NCBI GenBank assembly: GCA_019636375.1
Contig: JAHBXS010000001.1
Span: 1-64,000 of the forward strand
Reading direction: 5' to 3'
From: Pirellulaceae bacterium
GTDB lineage: Bacteria > Planctomycetota > Planctomycetia > Pirellulales > Pirellulaceae
DNA length: 64,000 nucleotides
Position 1 is the stretch's first letter. Every line of letters begins with the position of its first letter. Under the pieces are notes generated by a model, which was not told where the DNA came from, ran no database searches, and saw only the letters and a list, made by a program, of their open reading frames with translations. Positions 37,101 through 46,127 of this stretch are shown piece after piece. Both the position numbers and the translations under genes were made by a program.

Positions 37101-38132
37101 TTCGAAAAGGGAGTGGTCAAAAGTCTCGGCGAACAATTTGAGGTCATCTCCGTCACTTTTGAAAACCCCAAAAACATGAAGTCGCGACCGACCCGGCAGC
37201 ACGGCTGGCGACAGACGCCATATTGTTATTTGCTGCTTAAGGCCAAAGGACCGCAGATCGACCGGCTGCCGCCACTCCAGTTGAATTTGGATTTTATGGA
37301 TACTTCCGGATATGTGGTTCTGCCAATCGAATCACCGGCCGTTCCGCTGGATGCCGCGCCTGGCAAACCTCTACTGCGGCCTTATCAGAACGTGACGATC
37401 ACTCAAACACTCGACGATCGAATGATTGAGGACGGAAAGTTGGCGTTGGAGGTCCAGGCAACTGGTGAAGGACTCATTCCTGAGCTGGATGAGTTATTGA
37501 AATTGGATTACCACGAATTGGAAGTCGTCCGCATGGATGATCAGGGAGTCATGCCTACAGAATTCGATCGTGAATCTGACGCAATTACCATATTGTCGGA
37601 TCGGAGTTGGATGATTGAACTGGCGGTGAAACCAGGTGAAGGTTTGACTGAATTTAGATTTCTCGACCCACGAGTCGATGGCGTTGCGGTGAAACTGCAG
37701 CGTTACGATGATGCCGATTTGGTAACCAGTCAGGCGATTGTACCTTTAAGTCGGTCATTGGTGCGGGTTGATTGGTTCAAGTGGTTATTGATTTCTGGGT
37801 TAGGCTTGGGATTTGTCGTCTTGGCAACGATTGGTGGAGCGATTTACTTGCGCAGTCCGCGACGCAAGGATAAGTCATCAATCGAACTGCCCCGTGAAAT
37901 CAATGCATTCACCGTATTGGGGTTGTTGGAAAGATTAAACGAATCGAGCCGGCTTTCGGATCGAAATCGTTCGGAACTGCAAGCGGCCATTCAGAAAATC
38001 GAGGCCGAGTACTTCGCTCCCCATTCGAGCAAACATCAAAACGGATCAGCAGATGCGAACGGTTCAGGTAATGGAAGGGCACAAAAAGAGCTAACCGATT
38101 TGGCCCACGAATGGATTCGACGCGCGAGTTAG
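34149..38132 (+). CDS. large exported protein closing the Bat operon
   Basis: A 1327-residue protein with signal peptide (to VFGQ, about residue 40), a highly charged low-complexity region (60-200), long helical repeat-like regions, a beta-rich region (about 930-1210) and a C-terminal membrane helix (WLLISGLGLGFVVLATIGGAIYL), followed by a short cytoplasmic tail. No enzyme motif seen. It follows the TPR gene by 23 bp with TTGGAG before the ATG and is clearly in the operon. Probably a periplasmic scaffold; function unknown. Confidence 0.7.
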   Translation: MKAICQRQKCFCTLNWGRRLLCIACLSSLAAFTSESVFGQSTPAAIRVRPVEKFETGDPQNTDKNLVAANDPDDDAKNLAKMPSSNDNQADSFDPDAFRLSSLLQLAFDRSPQATMKAWADELVPPKSALKEKEGDESRNDNERSASDKPSDTSGQAEAAANDDSKANAEETAEKVAQKLENDQLKKEIDEEVAKFGRWVTLGKWNEIGEYLSGLPKDNGTKVYKHLLRGLLTPANPEQNEQIAALPKIVHPMPAFSPDDFLGLADAAPAELTEDQIEMLAQLLGLSRDQGYQFDELANRMEQGTKRLGGSDQQAKRMAAKLFLACAVPDVAARFLPEWTADEPVTDSFELRLLARYFDAKQAEDPKPLWLQHSWEVHQALLRAEDLKAEQRKEALQRTVELSLLIDEDLGQRWLQESFTENWEQGVEILSQIGGAAASQFVPKASDAESRKQLLTLQNKAAETLVDVAGERASQWRATLTRLAEHWLREAELTVYLTRGQMGGTRMNWDRYGNYFYYDEDDPRFSRYQTPGARPIPVTDMLDSQPSEAWLSLIDDQLRPRMAMLIARLYLKANEEEKAFPHIEQLAPHQPDQALVLVHEFIKTWTSNNDPNQERRHFNPYMYIYGYNRQAEAIPLSRSRQQRNLENLAQWVKRIRQLPIGQIDETLLAAAFTTCHSSAEVFKVEAFVNVFGEIHSLKPETVASLADTMRGNLASVWRQVRVQEAFQTRRREKDVQQEVIQGYQVAMRIVADAREKHPDDWRLKLAEATLMFDENAYSQSIFPTSEFTQRRNLAFDKFQQAAKAYRDVVIGLDVKQQTTDPFDYWFYAALGSTDLGQVSHETIPDEKQLPLILESINSLPGETADAHLGRFADSLFSRMNSVAPAVKHRYLKSGFEIVGDHPRAREARKTFAYYNDVVEEIKLVAEIDGSDVVGHASPFGVMVKLVHTTEMERESGGFEKYAQNQNPSPYYYNYGRPVEEYRDKFEKGVVKSLGEQFEVISVTFENPKNMKSRPTRQHGWRQTPYCYLLLKAKGPQIDRLPPLQLNLDFMDTSGYVVLPIESPAVPLDAAPGKPLLRPYQNVTITQTLDDRMIEDGKLALEVQATGEGLIPELDELLKLDYHELEVVRMDDQGVMPTEFDRESDAITILSDRSWMIELAVKPGEGLTEFRFLDPRVDGVAVKLQRYDDADLVTSQAIVPLSRSLVRVDWFKWLLISGLGLGFVVLATIGGAIYLRSPRRKDKSSIELPREINAFTVLGLLERLNESSRLSDRNRSELQAAIQKIEAEYFAPHSSKHQNGSADANGSGNGRAQKELTDLAHEWIRRAS

Positions 38133-38304
38133 TATTCGCTTTTTGGCGAGTTCAAGAACAAAAATTCGAGGCTTTTCATGTTCAAAACGCCAACTGTATT
38201 TCGAAGGTAGACATTGAAAACTTCATTTCTCAGTGATGTAGGTTTGGAATTCTTTCAGAAATTGAAAACCGAAAAGTCCAACGCTCGAATTGGTGTTTGC
38301 CCCG

Positions 38305-39123
38305 TCAGCCAGGATGTTGGGGATGGGCGATTTTCTGAAACACCACATGGATAACTATGTCGGCGGCGGTTTTTAAAATGATCAAGAGCAATACCAGGTA
38401 GATCGGCGAACCCAAGGTCATCACCAAAGCGCCGCCGATGAGGATGCCCAAGTGTAAGATCATGATTCGTCCGTAGGGCCGGAACATTTCGAAGATCGCA
38501 ACCGAGCGGCGATATTCGCCCTGTCCTATATAGTTTTGGAAAAAAGACAGCCCGTGACTGGCGATCAAAGCTCCGAGGCTTAGAATCCCGCCCGTTGAAA
38601 GAAGCCCAAACATGTGCGAAGCGAAAGAACCCATCAATGGGAAAATAAATAATGGTCCAGGCCAACTCGGTGCGGAAAATGGGTCCCAATCAACGATTTC
38701 GCCGCTTGGGGAGGAGCCTGCAAAAATCCCGACCAGAATCACTCCATGCACAAAACAAAAAAATGAATAGTGCATCATAAAAAATGGGAGCACGAACCAT
38801 TTCATTTTTTTCAGTTCGCTGCCAGGATTAGTTTGCAAAGCCCCCTCGTAGTGAACCGGAATCCCCAAACGGGATGCCATTGCCGAGTGGTCACTACCGA
38901 CCAAGGAAATCCTGCCAATCGTCCAGAACCCGACGACGACGTTCTCCCACCAGTAAAAGATGACGACGTTGATGAGACTCCAGCCGAATAAGAGTGCCAT
39001 GAAGAGTGGGAGCAAGTTTGCCACGACTAGAGCGACGAGCGACCCTTGGAGTCCACTCGCTTTCATGAAACTCCCCGTTAGAACTCCCGACGCTCCTGTC
39101 CCTTGAGGTGCCGAAGCATTCAT
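38305..39123 (-). CDS. DUF6498 multi-pass membrane protein
   Basis: A 272-residue protein with about six or seven membrane helices (for example LVALVVANLLPLFMALLFGW, FFMMHYSFFCFVHGVILVGIFAG, MILHLGILIGGALVMTLG). The FYWWENVVVGFWTIGRI segment and HYSFFCFVHG are typical of DUF6498. ATG at 39123 follows AAAGG, better than the TTG start three codons upstream. Monocistronic; function of the family unknown. Confidence 0.8.
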   Translation of the reverse strand: MNASAPQGTGASGVLTGSFMKASGLQGSLVALVVANLLPLFMALLFGWSLINVVIFYWWENVVVGFWTIGRISLVGSDHSAMASRLGIPVHYEGALQTNPGSELKKMKWFVLPFFMMHYSFFCFVHGVILVGIFAGSSPSGEIVDWDPFSAPSWPGPLFIFPLMGSFASHMFGLLSTGGILSLGALIASHGLSFFQNYIGQGEYRRSVAIFEMFRPYGRIMILHLGILIGGALVMTLGSPIYLVLLLIILKTAADIVIHVVFQKIAHPQHPG

Positions 39124-39332
39124 CGTATTCAACCTTTCTGCGGCAAAAGCGGCCCATTCAATTGTGCTCGAAATACAGGCGACTCGCGAGCTAGTATTCC
39201 GGATACAGAATTCGGGCGATTTATTTTTACCGGCTGTTCTGAAATTGCGAGACCGCTGAAATTTGTTTGAAATTGAGCTTTGGAAAGTAGATCATTCGAA
39301 TTTCTTGCGATTTTCTTGGCGTTCGCCTTTGC

Positions 39333-41309
39333 CTATTCAGCCCCAACTTGGCAAGATTTCTCGTAGTTGGGGTGCTCAGTTTTGCCCAGAAGCTCGTAAA
39401 CAAAGCGACTGGGGAACCGTTGACGAGCCTTGCCCCACTTCATTCTCGTCAGCGACATGCTCATCGTCAGGGTGTCTTGAGCCCGTGTGACGGCCACGTA
39501 GCATAGACGTCGTTCCTCGTCGATCATGCGTTCGTCTTCGCCAACGCTGCGATGATGGGGCAGGATTCCCTCTTCCATGCCGACCAGAAATACCTCTGGG
39601 AATTCAAGCCCCTTAGAAGCGTGAATCGTCATTAGAAAAACCGCGTTTTGCCGAAGTTGCTTGTCCTTCTCGTCGTCGACTTGGCGGTCCCCTAACAAGA
39701 GCTCGTCCAAGAATTCGCCGAGGGTTGGATTTTTATTATCCCTTTCGAAATTCCCCAGTGCATCGAACACTTGTTGCACCACATTCCAACGGGAGTCGCG
39801 TTCTTCGGCTTCGGTGTAGAGCCTGTCGATTTCCGATTGGTAGTCGATCTTTTCGATGTAGTCGAGGATCGGCTGAACAAGAGTGCGAGACTGGCTCAAA
39901 GCGACTTTGGCTTCTGCGACCGATTCCAAGAGCGTATCGAGCCCACGTTCGGCTGCCCCACCCAGTTCGGCCGGCCGGAGGTCCGGTTGGCTCACGACGT
40001 CCCAAACCGGCTGATGGCTTTTGAGGCTGGCATCGAGCAACAACTCGACAGCCTTCTTCCCCACACCGCGTGGGGGCCGATTTAGAATTCTCAAGACGGA
40101 AGGGTCATCGGGATTATCGTTCAAGAGTCGAAAGTAGCAGAGGATGTCTTGGACTTCTTTGCGGTCGAAGAATGACATCCCGCCGATCAGCACATAAGGA
40201 AGCTTGGCTTTGCGAAACGCCGTCTCAAAAACACGAGTTTGCTCATTGGTGCGAAACAGAACGGCAAAGTCGCGTGGTTGGCGATGTTCATGATGAATGC
40301 GCGCCTGAATGGCCGAGACAACTCCCTCGGCTTCCTTGACTTCATCAGGATATTGGACAAAAGTTGGCGGCGGTCCTCCTTGACGGTCGGACCGAAGCAC
40401 CTTGCCATGCCGAAGTTTGTTGTGTTCGATCAAGCGATTGGCGACCTCAAGTATCGCTTGGGTCGAGCGATAATTGTCAACCAGACGAACGGTCTCGGCG
40501 TCGGGCCAATCACGTTTGAAATTTAAAATATGTTCGACTTCGGCCCCTCGCCAACCGTAAATAGACTGATCATCATCGCCGACGACGCACAAGTTGCGAT
40601 GCTCAGCAGCTAGAGCGCGTACGATGTCGTACTGAGTGCGGTTAGTGTCTTGGTACTCGTCGATCAAGATTTGCTCGAAGCGATTGGCCTCTTCCAGGCG
40701 AGCGTCGGGAAATTTTTTGAAAAGTTGTCCGGTCAGAAGCAGAAGATCATCGAAATCGACTGCTCCAAGCCGTTTTAAGGCGGTCTGGTAACGTCGGAAT
40801 CCGATGGCCGCTAGTGTGGCTGCGTCTGTGTCCGCGTCCTGTTGGGCTTGTTGGTAGTTGAGGCCTCGGTTTTTCCAGTTGCTGATAAAGTACAACATCT
40901 GCTTCGGGGCTAGCGTCGTTTCGGGGACGCGGATTTCTCTCAAGACTGTCCGAGCCAGACTCTCTTGATCGCCGCCTGCGTAAATGGCGAACTTCTCGGG
41001 GTAGCCAAGTTTTGTGCTATGCCTGCGGAGAATACGGACACAGAGGGAATGGAAAGTGGAAAGTTGCGGTTTCGGGCCTTTAGGTTTGCGTTTTCCCAAC
41101 AGTTTATGCAGACGTTCCTGCATTTCTTGAGCGGCCTTGTTCGTAAACGTAACGCCCAATATTCGATCAGGCGGGACTCCAGTCGAAATCAATTTGGCAA
41201 TCCGGTAGGTAATGACCCGGGTTTTTCCGGTACCCGCTCCCGCTAAAACCAGCAGTGGCCCGTTGCGGTGGTTTACGGCAATGCGTTGCGGAGGATTGAG
41301 ACCGGCCAT
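39333..41309 (-). CDS. UvrD/Rep-type ATP-dependent DNA helicase
   Basis: A 658-residue superfamily 1 3'-5' DNA helicase. Motifs in order: Q-motif LNPPQRIAV, Walker A VLAGAGTGKTRVI, TFTNKAAQEMQER, Walker B ILIDEYQDTNRTQYDIV, VGDDDQSIYGWRGAE, NYRSTQAIL, VFLMTIHASKGLEFPEVFLVGMEEG and YVAVTRAQDTL. All complete. Length and the Rep-like 2B region fit Rep/UvrD/PcrA; which subgroup cannot be settled by eye. Acts in repair or fork restart. Confidence 0.95.
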   Translation of the reverse strand: MAGLNPPQRIAVNHRNGPLLVLAGAGTGKTRVITYRIAKLISTGVPPDRILGVTFTNKAAQEMQERLHKLLGKRKPKGPKPQLSTFHSLCVRILRRHSTKLGYPEKFAIYAGGDQESLARTVLREIRVPETTLAPKQMLYFISNWKNRGLNYQQAQQDADTDAATLAAIGFRRYQTALKRLGAVDFDDLLLLTGQLFKKFPDARLEEANRFEQILIDEYQDTNRTQYDIVRALAAEHRNLCVVGDDDQSIYGWRGAEVEHILNFKRDWPDAETVRLVDNYRSTQAILEVANRLIEHNKLRHGKVLRSDRQGGPPPTFVQYPDEVKEAEGVVSAIQARIHHEHRQPRDFAVLFRTNEQTRVFETAFRKAKLPYVLIGGMSFFDRKEVQDILCYFRLLNDNPDDPSVLRILNRPPRGVGKKAVELLLDASLKSHQPVWDVVSQPDLRPAELGGAAERGLDTLLESVAEAKVALSQSRTLVQPILDYIEKIDYQSEIDRLYTEAEERDSRWNVVQQVFDALGNFERDNKNPTLGEFLDELLLGDRQVDDEKDKQLRQNAVFLMTIHASKGLEFPEVFLVGMEEGILPHHRSVGEDERMIDEERRLCYVAVTRAQDTLTMSMSLTRMKWGKARQRFPSRFVYELLGKTEHPNYEKSCQVGAE

Positions 41310-41683
41310 GGCGTTTGAAGATACGGCAAAGGTTGCCGAAAATCACTGACGAAGATTTGTATTAACGAGGCTTCATCGTATCGCCAAAAGAGCGATGAAA
41401 AAGGGGGGAAAGCCCCCTTACTGCCAAATCTGTAAAAAATGGCCGAATTCCAGTGCGATCGGGGTATCGAGGATTGACTTCGCAACCTCTTAAGTCAGCC
41501 ATTAAGGCCTAAATCCGCCCGAATCTGGGCTGCCATCATTCTGGAAATTTTATTACAATCTGAAAAGTTCCCTACTCAAACAGAGTGTGAAATTTCATTG
41601 CGCTCTAATTGACAGGTTTCCAATCGATCCGATTCGACTCGGACAAAATCTAACTTAATCCAAAAAAATTCACGCAAACTGTA
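41310..41683. promoter_or_regulatory. divergent intergenic region
   Basis: A spacer of about 370 bp between the divergent helicase and TPR-like genes. Promoters for both should lie here. No recognisable operator, RNA or repeat was seen. Confidence 0.35.
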
Positions 41684-42472
41684 ATGAATCAGCGAACCCA
41701 CGAACTTGAAAAAAACGAACTTGTCGAGTGGTCCAAAAAGAACCTGGGTTTCTTAGGCCCGCACATGCGGACGATTTTGATTGCGATCCTGGGGCTCGCG
41801 GCCTTAAGTGTGGGCTTGTCCTACTATTTCCAACTGCAAAAACAATTGGCGGCAGGTCAATGGCGTCAATTTCATTCAGCCATTTACAACATGACTCAAA
41901 TGCAAAACGCCAGCGGTTTGCAGATGATTCAGGATGAAGCCCCGGATTCGCCCGTCAGTCATGCGGCGATGTTGTTTGCCGGGGACAATTTTTTGCGAAT
42001 TGGTTTGCAAAACATGATCCGCGACTACAACGCGGCAGTTAAGGACCTTAAGAAAGCCAAAGACTCGTTACTCACGGTCGTCGAATCCAAAAAAGCTCCT
42101 GAACCTCAAATTGAGATGCGAGCAATCTATCTGTTGGCCTACACTTGCGAAAGCTTAGGGGAATTCGACGATGCGAAAAAATATTACACGAAACTTAACG
42201 AGCGTTTTCCAAAATCAGCTTTTGCAAAACAAGGCCGCAGAGCCCTGGAGCGATTGGCCGATGCTCAAGTCCGCAAGATTTACGACGAATTCAAAACGGT
42301 CGGGATTGCTCCCGGATCGAATTTGCCATCGCGGCCAGATTTGAGCTTTCCGGATTTAGATGACGAGACAACTGGCGAGGATGCCTTGGGGAACTCAGCT
42401 CCAGAAACCCCATCAACTGAAAATTCGACAGACGACCAAACTCCACCCACTCAGTCGGAATCAGACGGTTAG
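41684..42472 (+). CDS. YfgM/TPR-like membrane-anchored protein
   Basis: A 262-residue protein: cytoplasmic helix (HELEKNELVEWSKKNLGFL), one membrane helix (MRTILIAILGLAALSVGLSYYF), then TPR-like helices including LLAYTCESLGEFDDAKKYYTKLNERFPKSAFAKQGRRALERL, and an acidic Ser/Thr-rich tail. The layout matches the YfgM-like ancillary TPR family. Followed 59 bp later by yraN. Confidence 0.75.
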   Translation: MNQRTHELEKNELVEWSKKNLGFLGPHMRTILIAILGLAALSVGLSYYFQLQKQLAAGQWRQFHSAIYNMTQMQNASGLQMIQDEAPDSPVSHAAMLFAGDNFLRIGLQNMIRDYNAAVKDLKKAKDSLLTVVESKKAPEPQIEMRAIYLLAYTCESLGEFDDAKKYYTKLNERFPKSAFAKQGRRALERLADAQVRKIYDEFKTVGIAPGSNLPSRPDLSFPDLDDETTGEDALGNSAPETPSTENSTDDQTPPTQSESDG

Positions 42473-42531
42473 GTCGCTTGATGAAGCCGCCAAGAACCGT
42501 AATCTGACGAGGAGACATCCTTCGGTAAAAA

Positions 42532-42972
42532 ATGGCGAATTGGCGAAAACTCTTTTTCACCCTTTGGCTAAACCCGCTTTTCTGTCGGTTGTTCGACCGA
42601 TTGAATCCGCCAAAAAACTTTGGCCAACGTGGCGAACGCATGGCCGAGCGGCATTTGTTACGCCTTGGGTATTTTATCGTTGGGCGGAATTATCACGGGC
42701 ATCATGGTGAAATTGACCTTATCGCGGTGGATGGGAAAACCGTCGTGTTCGTTGAGGTGAAGGCCCGCATGACCTCGATTGCTGGCCATGCCGCCGAAGC
42801 GGTCGACGATGAAAAGGAACTAAAAATCTCTAAAACAGCCGCCGAATACGTGGCATTTCACGGACTGCGAAACGCTCACAAGCGATTTGATGTGGTCGCG
42901 ATTGATCTTGATGCACCCAAAAATCCGCTCCGGCACTTCATCAACGCCTTTGAGTCAGCAGTGGATGATTGA
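42532..42972 (+). CDS. yraN: YraN-family (UPF0102) endonuclease-like protein
   Basis: A 146-residue member of the YraN family. Signature residues: GQRGERMAERHLLRLGYFIVGRNYHGHHGEIDLIAVDGKTVVFVEVKAR, i.e. the GE...GEIDLIA...VFVEVK restriction-endonuclease-like core. An N-terminal extension of about 28 residues precedes the core. A decayed second copy of the C-terminal half lies at 56263-56470. Confidence 0.92.
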   Translation: MANWRKLFFTLWLNPLFCRLFDRLNPPKNFGQRGERMAERHLLRLGYFIVGRNYHGHHGEIDLIAVDGKTVVFVEVKARMTSIAGHAAEAVDDEKELKISKTAAEYVAFHGLRNAHKRFDVVAIDLDAPKNPLRHFINAFESAVDD

Positions 42973-43781
42973 GACGTTGGAATACAGCCTTTAGGCTGGT
43001 GTAAGCGAGCTGATTCTTGTACTCCAACAAGGCCGCCATCGGAAAGCTATCTCAAGGCCTGCCAAACGGTCCTCAAGCCCATCGACAGACGCCCGACGGC
43101 GTTGTCCACGTGATGAACACTTCGGCGAGAGGTGATCTCCTTCAACCGCGTATCACTGGTCGAGAAATAGCTCCCGAAAAGTCGGGGCTTGCCCAGCAAC
43201 TTCTTCATCCGTGCTTCCCAACACTCGGCACTTGTACCGATCCGCGTCATGCCCCCCGTCACGTTCGCCGACAATCGAGCCTTGCCTTCACGCCACAGCC
43301 GAGCCGTCCAGTCCACCTACTCTAGGTAATGCCCCAGCGACAGACCAGCCAACATTCCCTAACACTCGCTCCCCTTTCTGCTGCGATCTTGCAGCGGGCA
43401 CAACCAATGTCCCCACAGAGCCTGCCTCCGCTTCACCGATCAGACTCAGCATACACAAAACGCCGTCGTTGACTACAGAGAAAGACATCCATTGAACACC
43501 AGAGCCATGCCTCAAAAAATCCACCATCCCTGAACAAACCTGAAAGGAGTTTCAAAATGTTTTGAATCACCCTATTGACCAAAATTAAGACCGTCGCTGC
43601 CCACTTTGATTTGCCTGGAAACTGCTGCTTGAGCCGGAGATGCTGAAACGGTCGAGCAAGATATAAATAATGCCTGTCCTTTTCTCTCTTCTCTCTCTCT
43701 CCTCTCTCGTCCTCTCTTTTGCGCGCCGGGCCGCTCTTTTGCCTATACCAATTTAGCCTCAAAAAAATGAAAAACTCGAAC
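42973..43781. other. gene-poor stretch with possible decayed ORFs and a CT tract
   Basis: No convincing intact gene. Two overlapping minus-strand frames (43288-43527 and 43047-43316) read protein-like sequence (for example ARLWREGKARLSANVTGG) and may be a frameshifted remnant, family not recognised. A pyrimidine tract lies at 43678-43730. Confidence 0.4.
43671..43730 (+). repeat. TGCCTGTCCTTTT plus pyrimidine tract
   Basis: TGCCTGTCCTTTT followed by about 45 bp of almost pure C/T. The same 12-mer and tract occur in inverted orientation at 45734-45770. Confidence 0.6.
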
Positions 43782-44255
43782 TTAGGATTCGTCGTCACCG
43801 AAAAAGCAAATGTCAAACGTGCACTCTATCCCCAAATTTGCAAGCATTTGCATCTGCTCGGGCCATAGTGTAGGACCGCCTGTTCCGGACTTCGACCACC
43901 AAATACATTTAACCGCAAGTCGAAGTTCATTGTCTCTCGACAAACTTTGTATCTTTGCACTTGTGAATTCGATCCTCGCTAACAATAGATCGATGTGATC
44001 CCTAAGGTCTTTTGAATCAAGCATATTCTCGGAGCTAAGGGACCAAACAGTACGAGGATATACCTTACCGGAAGTTTGTCGTAGATCACCTTTGTTCACA
44101 GCATCTGTTGGCATGCACTCCAAGATTTTTGAGACATCCGCCGCGGTAAATTCATGGGGATAAACAACTAGTTCGGCGCAGACTCGTTCGCAACTTGGGT
44201 ATCGTGGGTTTATCGGAGTTAAGCGATGATTTGTTGGAAATGATATTAAATTCAT
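43782..44255 (-). CDS. DUF4279-family protein
   Basis: A 157-residue protein matching DUF4279: CAELVVYPHEFTAADVSKILECMPTDAVNKGD, TVWSLSSENMLDSKDLRDHIDLLLARIE, and ELRLAVKCIWWSKSGTGGPTLWPEQMQMLANLGIECTFDICF. The function of the family is unknown; members are often near toxin-immunity or accessory genes. The frame stays open for a further 79 residues upstream (to 44492), so the start at 44255 is a guess based on the domain edge. Confidence 0.75.
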   Translation of the reverse strand: MNLISFPTNHRLTPINPRYPSCERVCAELVVYPHEFTAADVSKILECMPTDAVNKGDLRQTSGKVYPRTVWSLSSENMLDSKDLRDHIDLLLARIEFTSAKIQSLSRDNELRLAVKCIWWSKSGTGGPTLWPEQMQMLANLGIECTFDICFFGDDES

Positions 44256-44501
44256 TGTTTGTATCCAATCCAAGAGGTTGCCGAGAATTCGTCCATCCAT
44301 ATCCAAATAATTCGCATTCCGGAGTATTTGGCCATGATGATCCCCGGGAATCCCTTCGTAGTGTTTCTTGCGTTCGAGTAAACGGTCCCAATGTCGTCTA
44401 TGTAAATATAGTTCATGAAATTTATTTAACGCTTTTGCCGTCGAATCAAGTATCGTTTTGCCGCGGGTCTGAAGCACATCTGTTCCGCACATATAAAGAG
44501 A

Positions 44502-44577
44502 GAAACGGGGACAGGTCCCGTCTCCAGTTCGTCTGTCACCGTTTCGTTCTCCGATAAACGGGACATGTCCTCGTTTC
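44502..44577. repeat. palindromic repeat, GAAACGGGGACAGGTCCCG family
   Basis: Inverted arms GAAACGGGGACAGGTCCCG (44502-44520) and CGGGACATGTCCTCGTTTC (44559-44577) with two mismatches and a 38-bp loop. Related pieces at 45258-45275, 56508-56524 and 56555-56573. Confidence 0.75.
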
Positions 44578-44673
44578 GTTCCTCACACCAAATTGCCGCA
44601 ACCATCATCAAGTGGCCGCCCAAAAACTACGATTCAAGTTCGCCGCTGATCGGCGAATTGGGTTGTCGCTTTG

Positions 44674-45132
44674 TTACCGGTTGTCTGATTCACGATCTAA
44701 CATTGTAGTACCGACGCAATTGTCATTGCAATCGTCTGCCTCCGATGCCGCTACCCAAGTAAACCGACCAAACGCAGCGTACATAAAACCTGGATAGCCG
44801 AAAAAGTAAAGTCCGAATAATGCGTTGAACGCCGTGGCCGACGATCGCCGTCCGTCGATCCATTGGCCTGACACGATCATTGAGGCCAAATAAGCAACGT
44901 ATGCGACAAAGACAATCCCACCAACAATTCGCCAACACCAATTGAAACGACGAGAATCGTATAGACCAAAAAGTGCAAATATACAGAGCGCTTCAAATGC
45001 TCCAATTACTAACCAACCAATCAAGCCAACAGGGTTCGAAAATAACGGAAGTAGCGCAAGCGTCACGATGAAGAACGGTGCTGTGCACCAAAACATGAAT
45101 CGAGTTGGCCTTGGAAGGTTTTGGATTCTCAT
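44674..45132 (-). CDS. hypothetical four-helix membrane protein
   Basis: A 152-residue protein with about four membrane helices (FMFWCTAPFFIVTLALLPLF, LIGWLVIGAFEALCIFALFGL, IVGGIVFVAYVAYLASMIV, ALFGLYFFGYPGFMYAAFG). Family not recognised. The internal ATG at 45132 is preferred because residues before it look non-native. Lies between the DUF4279 gene and a transposase remnant. Confidence 0.55.
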   Translation of the reverse strand: MRIQNLPRPTRFMFWCTAPFFIVTLALLPLFSNPVGLIGWLVIGAFEALCIFALFGLYDSRRFNWCWRIVGGIVFVAYVAYLASMIVSGQWIDGRRSSATAFNALFGLYFFGYPGFMYAAFGRFTWVAASEADDCNDNCVGTTMLDRESDNR

Positions 45133-45248
45133 GTGTCCTATCTTTCTTGTGAACGTTAACGACAATGTTGGCTCATCGGTGGCCAAGCAACCCAAAATTT
45201 AGGAAACGCCTGAACCGCCGCTTCGTTCCAATTTTTTGTTCGGATTCT

Positions 45249-45735
45249 GCGCCGGGGGAAACGGGGACAGGTCCGGCTCTGTAGAAAAGTATACCGCACC
45301 AAAGGATCATGATGTTGTGCGTGAGAACCATGAGTCGCAGTTCACGTGTTTGTGACCAGTAGGTTTTTCCTAGGATATGATTGCCTTGGCGACGTTTGAT
45401 CATCGAGACCGTAGTTTCAACTTGGGCTCGATGCCTGTAGGTATGTTGGTCGAATCGAGTCTGCATGAGCCTCCTGTATTTGCCTCGCGCCGGTTTGTCG
45501 GTCGGACTGCCATGCTTCGCGGGAATGACCGTTCTTGCACCGATGACTTGTCTCACAAATTCGTGGTTGGGTTCTGAATCATATCCTGCATCTGCAACCA
45601 ACACTTTTATTCCAACAAGACGGCGGGTTTGTGCTAACAAGCTTTTGAGTTCATCCACATCGGGTTTGGGTCCGCGATGGGTTTGGAAGGCAATGATGAA
45701 CTGATTGAATGTTTTGCAAACGATCGCCAGTTTGG
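45249..45735 (-). pseudogene. IS5/IS4-like transposase remnant (C-terminal part)
   Basis: Only the C-terminal DDE portion remains: AFQTHRGPKPDVDELKSLLAQ, VLVADAGYDSEPNHEFVRQ (catalytic Asp), TVIPAKHGSPTDKPARGKYRR, HRAQVETTVSMIKRRQGNHI (catalytic Glu region) and LMVLTHNIMIL. The N-terminal half is missing; upstream sequence is a purine tract and T-rich DNA. The frame runs on past the natural end into the neighbouring repeat. Confidence 0.8.
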
Positions 45736-45818
45736 GAGAAAAAGAGAAAAAAGAAAAAAAAGGACAGGCATGATCTGGACTGTATTTTGTTTTTGTTTTT
45801 TTGTTTGTTTTTGTTTGG
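45734..45818. repeat. purine tract and T-rich low-complexity DNA
   Basis: A run of A/G at 45734-45761 adjoins GGACAGGCA (45762-45770), the inverted counterpart of the motif at 43671. A T/G-only tract follows (about 45782-45818). It marks the broken edge of the transposase remnant. Confidence 0.6.
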
Positions 45819-46127
45819 AGGCAAGTCGAACAAACGAGATGCGCAAGCGAACATTTCGGTTGACGATTTGGGCAGAACAACGTCTTCACTTTCACCGGAA
45901 CATTACCAACGATTGTACGATGCAGCCGTCCAGAGTCTGGTCACAGCAGTTGAACAGGGCCAGATCACCCTGCACGCCGACTCTCTGCCCAACGAGTTCA
46001 AGGTTCTGCTCGATGATCTCCGGCTGAATCGACTCATAAAAAAGTGACTCTGGGCGCGCATAATTTTCCCAGAAACACAACCCGTTCAATGCGGTTTGAT
46101 CGCGCATCTTTCGACGACATGCTTTAA

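Noticed and set aside
43047-43527. Two overlapping minus-strand frames as a gene
   Set aside because: They would need a frameshift to join and match no family I can name; noted only as a possible remnant.
45709-46047. 112-residue plus-strand frame
   Set aside because: The N-terminal half is translated low-complexity DNA; the C-terminal part looks protein-like but has no native start, so it is not called as a gene.
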